From: Flavobacteriales bacterium
Lineage (GTDB): Bacteria; Bacteroidota; Bacteroidia; Flavobacteriales_G; Salibacteraceae
Direction of reading: 5' to 3'
Length of the DNA: 13,143 nucleotides
Assembly: GCA_003499525.1 (NCBI GenBank)
Contig: DNTB01000060.1
Location: 1 to 13,143, forward strand
Shown here piece after piece: positions 5,128 through 13,143 of this stretch. How positions within the stretch are numbered: position 1 is the stretch's first letter; every line of letters begins with the position of its first letter. The position numbers and the translations under genes were made by a program. The notes under the pieces were generated by a model that ran no database searches, was not told the DNA's origin, and saw nothing but the letters and a program-made list of their open reading frames with translations.

Positions 5128-6990
5128 CTCAACCACTACCTTCGACGTACTGAGGAGGACATCATCAGAAAACACCTCTACCAAATAAACTCCGGGTTTA
5201 TTGGTCAAAAGAACCTCAGACCTTTTCATTGTTCCTGGTTTTTCTTCTCGGATCATTTTACCGCTGATGTCGTAAACAAGAATGCGGACATTCTTCCTGG
5301 GTTCTCCCAGGTCAATAATGACCCGTCCGTCTGTTGGATTGGGGTAAATGGCAATAGCTGATGATATTGGATGGGTGTTGCCTACGATGATGACTTCATG
5401 GCAGAACGAAGTATCCGTACACCCGTTTTGGTTGATTTCAACGGCATAATCTCCGGTAATGGTGGGTGTGTAAGATTGGTTCGTAGCTCCCGTAATAGGC
5501 GTGAAGGCATTATTGCAATCCAACCATTGGTAGGTTGTTCCCGGAGAGGATGCTGTTGCCGTTAGGGTAGCGCCGAGATTTGCAACGGAGGTATCTATTT
5601 GTTGAATGACAAGGTTAATGGTAAGAATGCTGTCGCATCCAATACTGTTGGGGATGGTATCTAAGTAAACCCCCGAAGTATCCCATGTATATCTTCCACT
5701 TGGCGATAGGTATTCGACACAGGCACTATCCGCAATGGTATCATAAACGGTATTGCAAAGGGTAAATACTTTGACCTTACCTTCAAAGGGCAGTTTAGAA
5801 GCGAGCCAACTCCCGGGAGAACCAATGGCTACTATACCTGCCTCAACCATAGCCACAGTATAACCTGAATGGAATTCTGCAGAATCTCCTATAATGTCAT
5901 TCCCCCATTGATTCCATGCCGCACCGTCCCAGCGGAATATCCGTACATAACCGGATTTCAATCCAGTACTGTTGAAGAATTCTCTTGCACCAATGGCCAC
6001 GGTATTGCTGTCGGGCATGCTAACCGAACTTCCAAGCCAATCGTCTGCAGCTGTTCCATCAAGGTCCGCTCCTTTTTGGATCCAATTGGTGCCGTTCCAT
6101 GTATAAATGCGCACATGACCGGAATTAACTCCATTGTCATCATTTAATGGGGCACCTATAGCTATGGTATTAGTATCCGGCATACTAATGGCATATCCTG
6201 AAAGATTTGATGCACTCTCTCCGACAATAGAGTCACCTTTCTGTACCCAGTTGTTGCCGTTCCAACTGTAGATTTTAACTACGCCGGCTGCTACACCATT
6301 CGTGGAATCCCGATAACCACCAAAAGCGAGCGTATTGGTGTCCGGCATGCAAACGCTGTAACCTATTTGCTGAGGTGAAGTGCCATTAAATTCAACACCT
6401 TTTTGATTCCATGCAGTTCCGTCCCAATTATATACCCGGACCGTTCCCGCGTTACCGAAGGAGCCGTTTTTCGGTATCCCAATTGATAAGGTATTTTTGT
6501 GCGGCATCCATATGGAATGTCCAATATCAATGTCGTTACCACTTCCAATGATTGTCGGGCCTTTCTGCACCCAGTCTGTCCCATTCCACTCATAGACGAA
6601 CACTCTACCGTATGATGAACTATATTCCGGTGCCGAAACAGCCAGCGTATTGGCATCGGGCATAGAAACGCTCCATCCGAGATATTCACCGGGGTCCGAA
6701 CCATTAATATCCGATCCTTTTTGCACCCATGAGGTGCCATTCCAGCTAAAAACCTGCACTTTGCCCGTATTGTTACCTCCGTCATCATTTCGGATGGCCC
6801 CCACGGCAACGGTATATCGGTCGGGCATAGAAACGGAAAACCCAAAATTGTCGGACTTTGCCACGCCAACAATATCGGCTCCAATATGAGTTTGTCCTAC
6901 CGCATGGGTAACTGAGAGGAAAAATAGGAGTGCGTTGAAAAAGAAGGCACTTGAATTTATTTCCAGGATAATCTTCTGTAGGTACTTCAT
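5125..6990 (-). CDS. Propeller paralog B: secreted seven-bladed FG-GAP-like protein with T9SS sorting domain
   Basis: 621 aa from the ATG at 6990. An upstream in-frame Met at 7041 is rejected because a candidate promoter lies within that extension and the signal peptide starts at MKYLQK. The layout is as in paralog A: signal peptide (about 1-33), seven blades of about 54 residues (34-411), the Cys-containing linker module, an Ig-like domain, and a T9SS type A sorting domain (546-621, YPNPTDG). Blade 3 keeps a full-length loop (KNGSFGNAG) that paralog A has shortened, which accounts for the 3-residue length difference. The last 200 or so residues are almost identical to paralog A, with a His for Asn change at NTHPISS. 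Blades 2-4 differ mostly in loops. It lies 120 bases downstream of the giant gene, with its own promoter candidate, and is followed by a terminator. Probable surface or released binding protein; the ligand cannot be told from sequence. Confidence 0.88.
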   Translation of the reverse strand: MKYLQKIILEINSSAFFFNALLFFLSVTHAVGQTHIGADIVGVAKSDNFGFSVSMPDRYTVAVGAIRNDDGGNNTGKVQVFSWNGTSWVQKGSDINGSDPGEYLGWSVSMPDANTLAVSAPEYSSSYGRVFVYEWNGTDWVQKGPTIIGSGNDIDIGHSIWMPHKNTLSIGIPKNGSFGNAGTVRVYNWDGTAWNQKGVEFNGTSPQQIGYSVCMPDTNTLAFGGYRDSTNGVAAGVVKIYSWNGNNWVQKGDSIVGESASNLSGYAISMPDTNTIAIGAPLNDDNGVNSGHVRIYTWNGTNWIQKGADLDGTAADDWLGSSVSMPDSNTVAIGAREFFNSTGLKSGYVRIFRWDGAAWNQWGNDIIGDSAEFHSGYTVAMVEAGIVAIGSPGSWLASKLPFEGKVKVFTLCNTVYDTIADSACVEYLSPSGRYTWDTSGVYLDTIPNSIGCDSILTINLVIQQIDTSVANLGATLTATASSPGTTYQWLDCNNAFTPITGATNQSYTPTITGDYAVEINQNGCTDTSFCHEVIIVGNTHPISSAIAIYPNPTDGRVIIDLGEPRKNVRILVYDISGKMIREEKPGTMKRSEVLLTNKPGVYLVEVFSDDVLLSTSKVVVE

Positions 6991-7016
6991 GGTTCTAATT
7001 ATTCTTTGAGTGCAAA
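5125..7016 (-). repeat. Tandem duplication, copy B (paired with 3110-4992)
   Basis: This is the second member of the duplicated gene pair. Copy B alone has a terminator next to its stop codon and a full-length blade 3 loop, so it looks closer to the ancestral gene. Copy A has the intact -7 box. Confidence 0.9.
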
Positions 7017-7041
7017 ATAAAAGTTGCCTTATTGTGCTCAA
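7013..7041 (-). promoter_or_regulatory. Candidate promoter of propeller paralog B
   Basis: On the minus strand TTG (7041-7039) is followed after 19 bases by TATTTTG (7019-7013), a -7 box one base short of TAnnTTTG. Aligned to paralog A, TATATTTG has become TTATTTTG. The 22-base leader is conserved. The rest of the 120-base gap (6991-7110) contains a T-rich run on the plus strand and no strong terminator for the giant gene. Confidence 0.4.
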
Positions 7042-7110
7042 TGCTCATCGGTATCTGCATTTTTTTTTCAGATTGGAATTTTTTGTTTTATAGCTCAACT
7101 ATGCACTACT

Positions 7111-10100
7111 TTATTTGAGAATGATGTTCCGTTGAACCTGTTCGCCGTTTATGATCAACTGCAAGGAGTACGTGCCTGCGGTTAACTGGCTTACATCAAT
7201 AGCTTCTACCATTCTCGAAGAAGAAACCGGAATCACATCGTCCAATACTATTTGTCCATTCATGCCAAAGAGTCGGATGGCTACTTCACCGCGAAGGGAG
7301 CCTCCGGATATATCCAATGTCAATTCCTGATCTGCAGGAATAGGATAAAGTTTGATTTCAATATCATTAAGGCTTCCTCCAATGGAATTAACCAGTTCGA
7401 AGTACACGGTATCCGATCCGGTACAACCGTTAAGGCCTGTTACTTCTACCCAATACGTTTGGGTTTTATTGGCAACAAGTGTTTGGTTTGTAGAACCGTC
7501 TTGCCATAAGTAAAGGTTGAAACCAAGGCCAGCATCGAGGGTTACTGCAGTTTGGCTCTGGATTGTATCCGGCCCAATATCGACTGACGGAGCAGACCTG
7601 CCGGTTATGGTAGCAGTATCCCTGCCGGGGCATAGCGAATCAGCAATGGACCAATCGTAAAAGAAGTAATATTCTTGAGAAGGCCCATTTAGGGGGCCTG
7701 TTATTTCAATATTCGCATTATCCGTGTAGGGATAGGCAGCACCTGTTGTGTTTTTCCATATTCGAGTAACAGTTGATCCTTGAGCATCAATAGTATAACC
7801 ATTGCCAGGGGATAAAGCAATTCCAACGGGTAACGTGTAGGTTCCGGAATTTGGGAAAGATGCTGATGCAGATCCCACCAAGGATTGAGCTGCATCACGC
7901 ACATTTACCCTGACTGTTCCTCCACCGTTTATATATACGACTACTGAATTTATGGTGGTCGGTCTCATCACATTAAATTTCAATCCATTCTGGAATAAAG
8001 AGGAAGAGATAGCAGATCCTATTGTACGGTCGGCAGGGCCAACTTTCTTAGCAGACAATCCTTGATAGGCCTCTACGAAATAGTCATTTGAACCTTCCAG
8101 TGCTGTTACAGAAAAAGTATTCGAAGTTCCACTTTGAAGAATGCCACCAGCATCAGACCAGATATACCTCTGGAGACCTACTGTGGCGATTAGAGTCGCC
8201 AGATCTCCTTCACAACTGATTTGGTCATTGACCGAAACGTATGCACTCGCTCTGGTAATAATAGTGTATCCATTAACCGAATCATTATCGAAGACCGTAT
8301 CATTGACTAGTAATGTATATGCATCCAGTTCATGCAAGCCTGCAGAAGTAAGGTTGGCTTTTGTAGCAAAGGAGTAGATCATGGTGTCGCCTGCCTGAAT
8401 AGTATCGGGAACGGATTCAGGTGAAATGGGTGTGCCATTTAGCGAATATCCAACGTCAAAATTATGTTGGGGTAAAAAGCCATTATTGACTAATTCTATG
8501 GAAATCGTTTCTTGCCCCGTTCTACACACGTCAGTATTGGTCAGGATTTTTGTTACGGATAGGTCATTATTAGGGTCAATGGTAATCCTAAAATTATCTA
8601 TGTAAACATCGATGTCTTTTTGGTCGTCGATGGTTCCATCGGTCGCCCATATGGCAATTTGAACGACCATGCCGCTATAAGGCAAAAGATCTATTTCCTG
8701 ATGCCAATCAAAAGATATGTAAGAATTATCATATGTTCTCAAAGGTATCCAGGTAACTCCATCAGTAGTTATCAAAACTTGTATCTGATCGTCAAAACCG
8801 ATCGGTTGTCCAAGATATCCTCCATCCAAAATCATCATATCAAATTCCAATCTATGCCTCCCTCCGGATAAAACAATACCCGGGGAAAGCATCCATTCGT
8901 TTGAGCCGGTATCTGAGATATTAACCCGCACGGCTCCTGTTGATCCCCACGAGAAGCCATCTTCTACCCACCTACTTGAGCCGCGTAGAGCGGGACCTGA
9001 AACTGGATCTCCACCCGTTGCCTGCTCCCAACAAGTTGAAGGTAACCAACCATTAGTGAACTGCTCATAAAACGGCGTTGAAAATATATTACACCATGTC
9101 TTAAATTTTAGAGGACCGGAGGCCGTGGAAGTATCGCTAGGCCCGCAGATGCTGCTTATGTAAACCCAATAAGATGTGCCCGGTGACAAACCAGATAGGG
9201 TTAATGTATTTGATGAGGTATTTACAATGGTCCCCGTACCCAACGCAAAACCAGGTGGCCCGTACTCTATAATCCATGATGCACCCGAACCGGGGTCAGT
9301 CCAGCTAACTACTGCTGTATCTGGTCCAATGGCACCAACAGTAAGACCTGAAACGGATAAACATGTTGGGGCGACTGAATCTACTATGATGGTATAGTCT
9401 TCAATAGAGCCATATAAAAATGTACCACATGGATCTAATGGGTTGACTCCTCCTTCCATCTGCATTACTCTCATTCGTGTAGCACCAATGTTCGCACCTG
9501 AAGGAACAGTAAAGGTAAACTGACCATTGAATACTGTTGAACCTATGGGTTCTGCAAGACCGCTCCAAGTACCCAGAGACTCACCCGGTTCAAAGATCCG
9601 GTTCTGGTTCCAGTCGATCCAGGCTTCTCCTGCACCGTTGTGGGTTGTTTGACACGTGCCAAAGGTCACATTCAATGTATAGGTCGAATCCGTAAGTAAT
9701 CCGGCTGATTGAGCAGTAAAGTCCTGAACTTGAAAATCACCAGGGCAAGTCTGCAAATTGCTAATGAAGCCAAAACTTCCGTTCAATACCACATTAGTCA
9801 CTTCTGATTTATTTAGAGTAGTCGGCCCACCATCGCAATACTCTAAAGTGAATATAGCAGGACCCGCCCAAAGCGAAGTATCACCAGAACCGCAGATGCT
9901 GCTTACATAAACCCAGTATGGTGTACCTGATGCCAAACCAGACAAGGTATATGGATTACTCGTTACAATGAGTGAAGTGCCGTTGCCAGGGGTAAAACCT
10001 ACGGGGCCATATTCCAACTTCCAGGCAGTGGCATTTGCTGACGCTGTCCATGATAAATCTACCGTAGACGCACTCTGAACGGATGTCGAAAGGTTTGAAG

Positions 10101-13065
10101 GTTGAAGGCAGGGAAGTTTTTCATAGATTGAGACTTCATCAAGGGCAATGTCCCCAAGAATAGGTAATGATTCTGCAATAAAACGCACCTGCACGGTGGA
10201 GGAGGGCTGTAGTGCATAGCCTTTGGATAGCCAGGGCGCACTGGCCTGACTCTGCTGGGCGCCAACAAGAGTATCAATTCCGATCCATCCGGAGCCCTGA
10301 TCAATTTCTACTATCAGCTGGCCTATGGTGTTTCCGTGCATATGGTACCAGAATTCCAAAAAAGGAAAATTCATGTCTGAAATATCGATTTCAGGAGAAG
10401 TCAATATGGCATATTGATTCGGTCCCGAATTATTTGCGTCAACATACATGAAACTTCCTGTTCCGGACTTATCTGAGATTGGCCCTGTCTGAGATCCGTG
10501 ATTGTTAAAAGCCGCTGCTCTCCATTTGTAAATATTATTTGAACCAGGAGTGTTGGACCAGCATGTGTCTAAAGTACTCGGCCTCCCTATATTAGGGTCT
10601 TCAGCAACCCACGGGAAATCATCAAAATCTTCGTTCCATGGAGCTTTCAATATACCGCAGTTTGTACGAATAAAGGCCCTTGATGTAAATTCAGATGTAT
10701 CCCCTGGAGCGCATATTGCCCTTACCATGAAGTCGTAATACGTTCCGGCAGATAACCCAGTAATCGAAAGCGGTTTAGTACTGGTTATGATCGAAGTTCC
10801 AGTACCTTGTGTAAATCCAGTTGGACCATATTCAACTTGCCATTGTGTAGCCGAGTTCACCTCCACCCAATCTAAGAGAATGATATCTGAGGTGATTTGC
10901 TGAGCCAACAAAGAATGGGGTTCCAGGCAAGTAGGCGTTTCAACAATAGATACTTCATCAATGGCAATATCAGTTTGTACTGAGAATCCTTTGATTCCTA
11001 CAAACCTGATTCGAATGACATTTGTTGGTTGAATATTTATGGATCTTTTGATCCAGGGTTCATTTGGAACTGTTTGTTGCTCGCCTGAAATGGTATCCAC
11101 CGATAACCATGTTCCATTGCTGTCCACTTGTACAATTAAATCTTCAATATCTTGGCCATACATGTGATACCAATACCTGAGCAGAGGTTGAGCCAAATTC
11201 GAAATATCAATAAAAGGAGAAGTTAGATAAGCCAGTGAACCGGTAATTCCATATGATCCTTCACCGAATACATAGTTTCCAATACCAGAATAATCGGTAA
11301 GCGGACCCGTACTATGACTAGTAGTAGGGCCATTTCCAACGCGCCATCCATAAACTCCCGGTACAATATCCGGGTTTGGAGTCCAACACGAATCCATTAT
11401 CGAGTTTATAGCATCCCATGTTTGATTATCGGACACCCAATTTGGCCCATCGAAGTTTTCTGTCCATGGAGCGAAAAAGAGACATTCTGTTCGAAAGGTA
11501 TCAGTAAGAGAAAACCCAGATGTGTCTCCCGGTCCGCATATTGATCGAATGTAATAGTCATAAGCAGTGCCGGAATTTAAACCAGATAATGTGTGGGGTT
11601 TTGCGTTGGTAAGAATTTTGGTTCCCGTTCCAGGTATAAAATCCAATGGCCCATATTCAATTTCCCATTGAGTAGCGGCATTATTCTCTATCCAGTTAAT
11701 ATCTGCAGTTGAAAAACCAATGTTACTAGTAGTCGGATTGGTAGGCAAAAAGCACGTCGGGGGAGATGCGTTGACTACAATTGAATAATCTTCAACAGCT
11801 CCCCATAAAAAAACATCGCATGGATTCATTGGAATAGCTCCCCCTTCTTCATGCACGATCCTCATTCTTGTAGTTCCTAGTACTGCATTTGGTGGAGTCG
11901 TAAACGGGAAGAAGGCGTTAAAGGTAGAAGAACCCTGAGGTTCCGGATACCCGGACCAATTCCCCACTAACTCTCCGGTCTCGAAAATTTTATTCTGGTT
12001 CCAGTCGATCCATACGGAACCAGCCCCGCTGTATTGATCTCCACAGGTTCCGAAAGTCACATTAAGCTGGTAGGAGGAACCGAGACTCACATCTGCAGTA
12101 TGCTGTGCGGTCAAATCTTGAACTCCAGTTGCCCCGGGACAGGATTGAAGGTTGTTAATTGAGAAGACGTCGCCTTGTAGCAAAACATTCGTTATTTCGG
12201 AATCAATGTTTTGTGTTGGTCCTGCATTGCAGTAGATTGTATTGAAAGTATAAGGCCCCTCCCATAAGCTGCTATCTCCGACACTGCAGACGCTTCGGAC
12301 ATAAATATCGTAAGTGTTTCCAACAACAATTCCGGAAAGGATAACAGGCTTGGAGGAAGTGTTCACTAAATTTCCAGATCCCGGTGTGAATCCCGAGGGT
12401 CCCCATTCCAATTCCCATTGTGCAGCGGTACCGTTTTCAGTCCAATCAATGGAATAACTTGTACCGCCTGCAGAAGAAGCTAATATACCCGTAGGTTTCG
12501 GACAAGATTGATTCACGGGATAGAAATCTATGGCTCCATTGAATGACCTGGGTGTATTTGAGGGCGTAGGTTGTGGTCCTGAATATCCCACATTTGGCCC
12601 TGTTGTAATAATGGTAAGACTGTCTGCATCATAATACTCAAATTGTCCGCCTGTATAGTTTGAAACTCTGTAAGGCCCGCCTCCTAAGTACATTCCATAC
12701 GTACCTGGTGGTAAGACCAATGGAGTGGTAAGTACAATGTATTCCAGATTGCCAGGTCCAAAGTTGGTCACACTAATGCTACCTATTTGTACCGGAGTCC
12801 ATCCATTTACGAAGTTTATATTAGGTGGCCCTGAAATGGGGCCACTTTTCATCCATATGAAATAGTTTTTTATCCCCGGAGTTGCGAAACTTACTGCAAT
12901 TCGCGTTAGGGTAACACTATCATTAGCAGTCAAATTGAATGAAATGCCCACATCAGTGAGCCCTCCGTTTAGAGGTGGAACAGTGGTGTTAATGATCTGA
13001 GCCTGACTCAGAAAGAATGTGAGGCTAAGAATAGATGCAATGAAAAGTTTTTTGAGAATTTTCAT
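7111..13065 (-). CDS. Giant multidomain adhesin-like protein (FN3/GEVED/MAM-like repeats) with T9SS sorting domain
   Basis: 1984 aa from the ATG at 13065. The frame can be extended five codons to a TTG at 13080, but the ATG gives a standard signal peptide (MKILKKLFIASILSL…SQA, 1-22). Domains by rough residue: N-terminal beta-sandwich module 24-187; FN3 188-276; GEVED 278-431 (WIDWNQNKIFETGE at 352, VEDYSI at 424); FN3 438-526; MAM-like 528-709; FN3 713-802; MAM-like 803-982; FN3 986-1076; GEVED 1077-1228 (WIDWNQNRIFEPGE); FN3 1235-1323; MAM- or cleaved-adhesin-like jelly roll 1324-1498; CARDB-like 1500-1605; Ig-like about 1609-1665; a beta-sandwich module 1670-1807 ending in FFYDW; Ig-like 1824-1892; T9SS type A sorting domain 1902-1984. 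The FN3 copies share a W-x-x-E-(Y/W)-G-P signature and a Cys near VRSICGPGDTS. GEVED Asp/Asn-rich loops suggest calcium binding. No protease or glycosidase active site is seen, so adhesion or carbohydrate/protein binding is inferred. The sorting motif is YPIPADQ instead of YPNPxxG. Confidence 0.9.
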   Translation of the reverse strand: MKILKKLFIASILSLTFFLSQAQIINTTVPPLNGGLTDVGISFNLTANDSVTLTRIAVSFATPGIKNYFIWMKSGPISGPPNINFVNGWTPVQIGSISVTNFGPGNLEYIVLTTPLVLPPGTYGMYLGGGPYRVSNYTGGQFEYYDADSLTIITTGPNVGYSGPQPTPSNTPRSFNGAIDFYPVNQSCPKPTGILASSAGGTSYSIDWTENGTAAQWELEWGPSGFTPGSGNLVNTSSKPVILSGIVVGNTYDIYVRSVCSVGDSSLWEGPYTFNTIYCNAGPTQNIDSEITNVLLQGDVFSINNLQSCPGATGVQDLTAQHTADVSLGSSYQLNVTFGTCGDQYSGAGSVWIDWNQNKIFETGELVGNWSGYPEPQGSSTFNAFFPFTTPPNAVLGTTRMRIVHEEGGAIPMNPCDVFLWGAVEDYSIVVNASPPTCFLPTNPTTSNIGFSTADINWIENNAATQWEIEYGPLDFIPGTGTKILTNAKPHTLSGLNSGTAYDYYIRSICGPGDTSGFSLTDTFRTECLFFAPWTENFDGPNWVSDNQTWDAINSIMDSCWTPNPDIVPGVYGWRVGNGPTTSHSTGPLTDYSGIGNYVFGEGSYGITGSLAYLTSPFIDISNLAQPLLRYWYHMYGQDIEDLIVQVDSNGTWLSVDTISGEQQTVPNEPWIKRSINIQPTNVIRIRFVGIKGFSVQTDIAIDEVSIVETPTCLEPHSLLAQQITSDIILLDWVEVNSATQWQVEYGPTGFTQGTGTSIITSTKPLSITGLSAGTYYDFMVRAICAPGDTSEFTSRAFIRTNCGILKAPWNEDFDDFPWVAEDPNIGRPSTLDTCWSNTPGSNNIYKWRAAAFNNHGSQTGPISDKSGTGSFMYVDANNSGPNQYAILTSPEIDISDMNFPFLEFWYHMHGNTIGQLIVEIDQGSGWIGIDTLVGAQQSQASAPWLSKGYALQPSSTVQVRFIAESLPILGDIALDEVSIYEKLPCLQPSNLSTSVQSASTVDLSWTASANATAWKLEYGPVGFTPGNGTSLIVTSNPYTLSGLASGTPYWVYVSSICGSGDTSLWAGPAIFTLEYCDGGPTTLNKSEVTNVVLNGSFGFISNLQTCPGDFQVQDFTAQSAGLLTDSTYTLNVTFGTCQTTHNGAGEAWIDWNQNRIFEPGESLGTWSGLAEPIGSTVFNGQFTFTVPSGANIGATRMRVMQMEGGVNPLDPCGTFLYGSIEDYTIIVDSVAPTCLSVSGLTVGAIGPDTAVVSWTDPGSGASWIIEYGPPGFALGTGTIVNTSSNTLTLSGLSPGTSYWVYISSICGPSDTSTASGPLKFKTWCNIFSTPFYEQFTNGWLPSTCWEQATGGDPVSGPALRGSSRWVEDGFSWGSTGAVRVNISDTGSNEWMLSPGIVLSGGRHRLEFDMMILDGGYLGQPIGFDDQIQVLITTDGVTWIPLRTYDNSYISFDWHQEIDLLPYSGMVVQIAIWATDGTIDDQKDIDVYIDNFRITIDPNNDLSVTKILTNTDVCRTGQETISIELVNNGFLPQHNFDVGYSLNGTPISPESVPDTIQAGDTMIYSFATKANLTSAGLHELDAYTLLVNDTVFDNDSVNGYTIITRASAYVSVNDQISCEGDLATLIATVGLQRYIWSDAGGILQSGTSNTFSVTALEGSNDYFVEAYQGLSAKKVGPADRTIGSAISSSLFQNGLKFNVMRPTTINSVVVYINGGGTVRVNVRDAAQSLVGSASASFPNSGTYTLPVGIALSPGNGYTIDAQGSTVTRIWKNTTGAAYPYTDNANIEITGPLNGPSQEYYFFYDWSIADSLCPGRDTATITGRSAPSVDIGPDTIQSQTAVTLDAGLGFNLYLWQDGSTNQTLVANKTQTYWVEVTGLNGCTGSDTVYFELVNSIGGSLNDIEIKLYPIPADQELTLDISGGSLRGEVAIRLFGMNGQIVLDDVIPVSSSRMVEAIDVSQLTAGTYSLQLIINGEQVQRNIILK

Positions 13066-13091
13066 AGGAGTTAGTTTCAATTTTTCGGGGC

Positions 13092-13126
13092 CAAATTACA
13101 TATTTTAGATACATAAAGGTCAAAAA
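13092..13126 (-). promoter_or_regulatory. Candidate promoter of the giant adhesin-like gene
   Basis: On the minus strand TTTTTG (13126-13121) is followed after 22 bases by TAATTTG (13098-13092), a -7 box one base short of TAnnTTTG, about 27 bases before the ATG. The leader is A-rich without a Shine-Dalgarno. Positions 13127-13143 show nothing further. Confidence 0.35.
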
Positions 13127-13143
13127 TGTATGTCCGTCTGAAT

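Noticed and set aside
5032..5565. Plus-strand open frames over the 3' end of paralog B
   Set aside because: They are antisense to a conserved T9SS sorting domain and Ig-like domain. The same sequence exists in copy A without equivalent starts, and no promoter is seen.
3110..7016. Insertion sequence or transposon carrying the propeller genes
   Set aside because: No transposase, terminal inverted repeats or target-site duplications are visible. A simple tandem gene duplication explains the similarity.
7645..9363. Catalytic domain (protease or glycosidase) in the giant protein
   Set aside because: I looked for conserved catalytic motifs and found only beta-sandwich modules. No recognisable active-site signature is present.
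13066..13080. TTG start for the giant gene at 13080
   Set aside because: An ATG five codons later gives a typical signal peptide. The extra residues add nothing, and a rare TTG start is unnecessary.

Overview
The window looks chromosomal and comes from a member of the Bacteroidota. Four observations support this. Two secreted proteins and one giant protein end in type IX secretion (T9SS) sorting domains. Promoter -7 boxes match the Bacteroidota consensus TAnnTTTG. Genes lack Shine-Dalgarno sequences. The tRNA genes do not encode CCA. I cannot place it to genus; the repeat-rich giant adhesin style suits Flavobacteriales or a related order.

Layout. Positions 1-313 hold a small tRNA region: a hairpin, tRNA-Pro(TGG), a terminator-like hairpin, a perfect -7 box, tRNA-Arg(TCT) and a strong intrinsic terminator. 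Positions 314-847 contain no credible gene. They hold four tandem copies of a 115-117 bp unit built from three consecutive stem-loops. The array is closed by a 47 bp direct repeat of the tRNA-Arg 3' end plus its terminator, so the whole insert is flanked by tRNA-end repeats in the manner of an integrated or duplicated element. Positions 848-943 are a short leader. Positions 944-3109 (+) encode an AT-rich, exported, probable outer-membrane beta-barrel protein of unknown family.

The rest (3110-13065) is on the minus strand. It holds three T9SS cargo genes, transcribed in the order giant adhesin-like protein (1984 aa), propeller paralog B (621 aa), propeller paralog A (618 aa). The two propeller genes are a tandem duplication. 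Each encodes a signal peptide, seven FG-GAP-like blades, a small linker module, an Ig-like domain and a T9SS type A sorting domain. Their 3' ends are almost identical while the middle blades have diverged strongly. The giant protein alternates FN3 domains with GEVED and MAM-like jelly-roll domains, and ends in Ig-like modules and a variant T9SS sorting domain.

Working together: all three minus-strand products are predicted to cross the inner membrane by Sec and the outer membrane by T9SS, and to be displayed or released as adhesion or ligand-binding surface proteins. Each minus-strand gene seems to have its own promoter, so this is a cluster of similar cargo rather than a clear operon. The T9SS machinery itself is not in the window.
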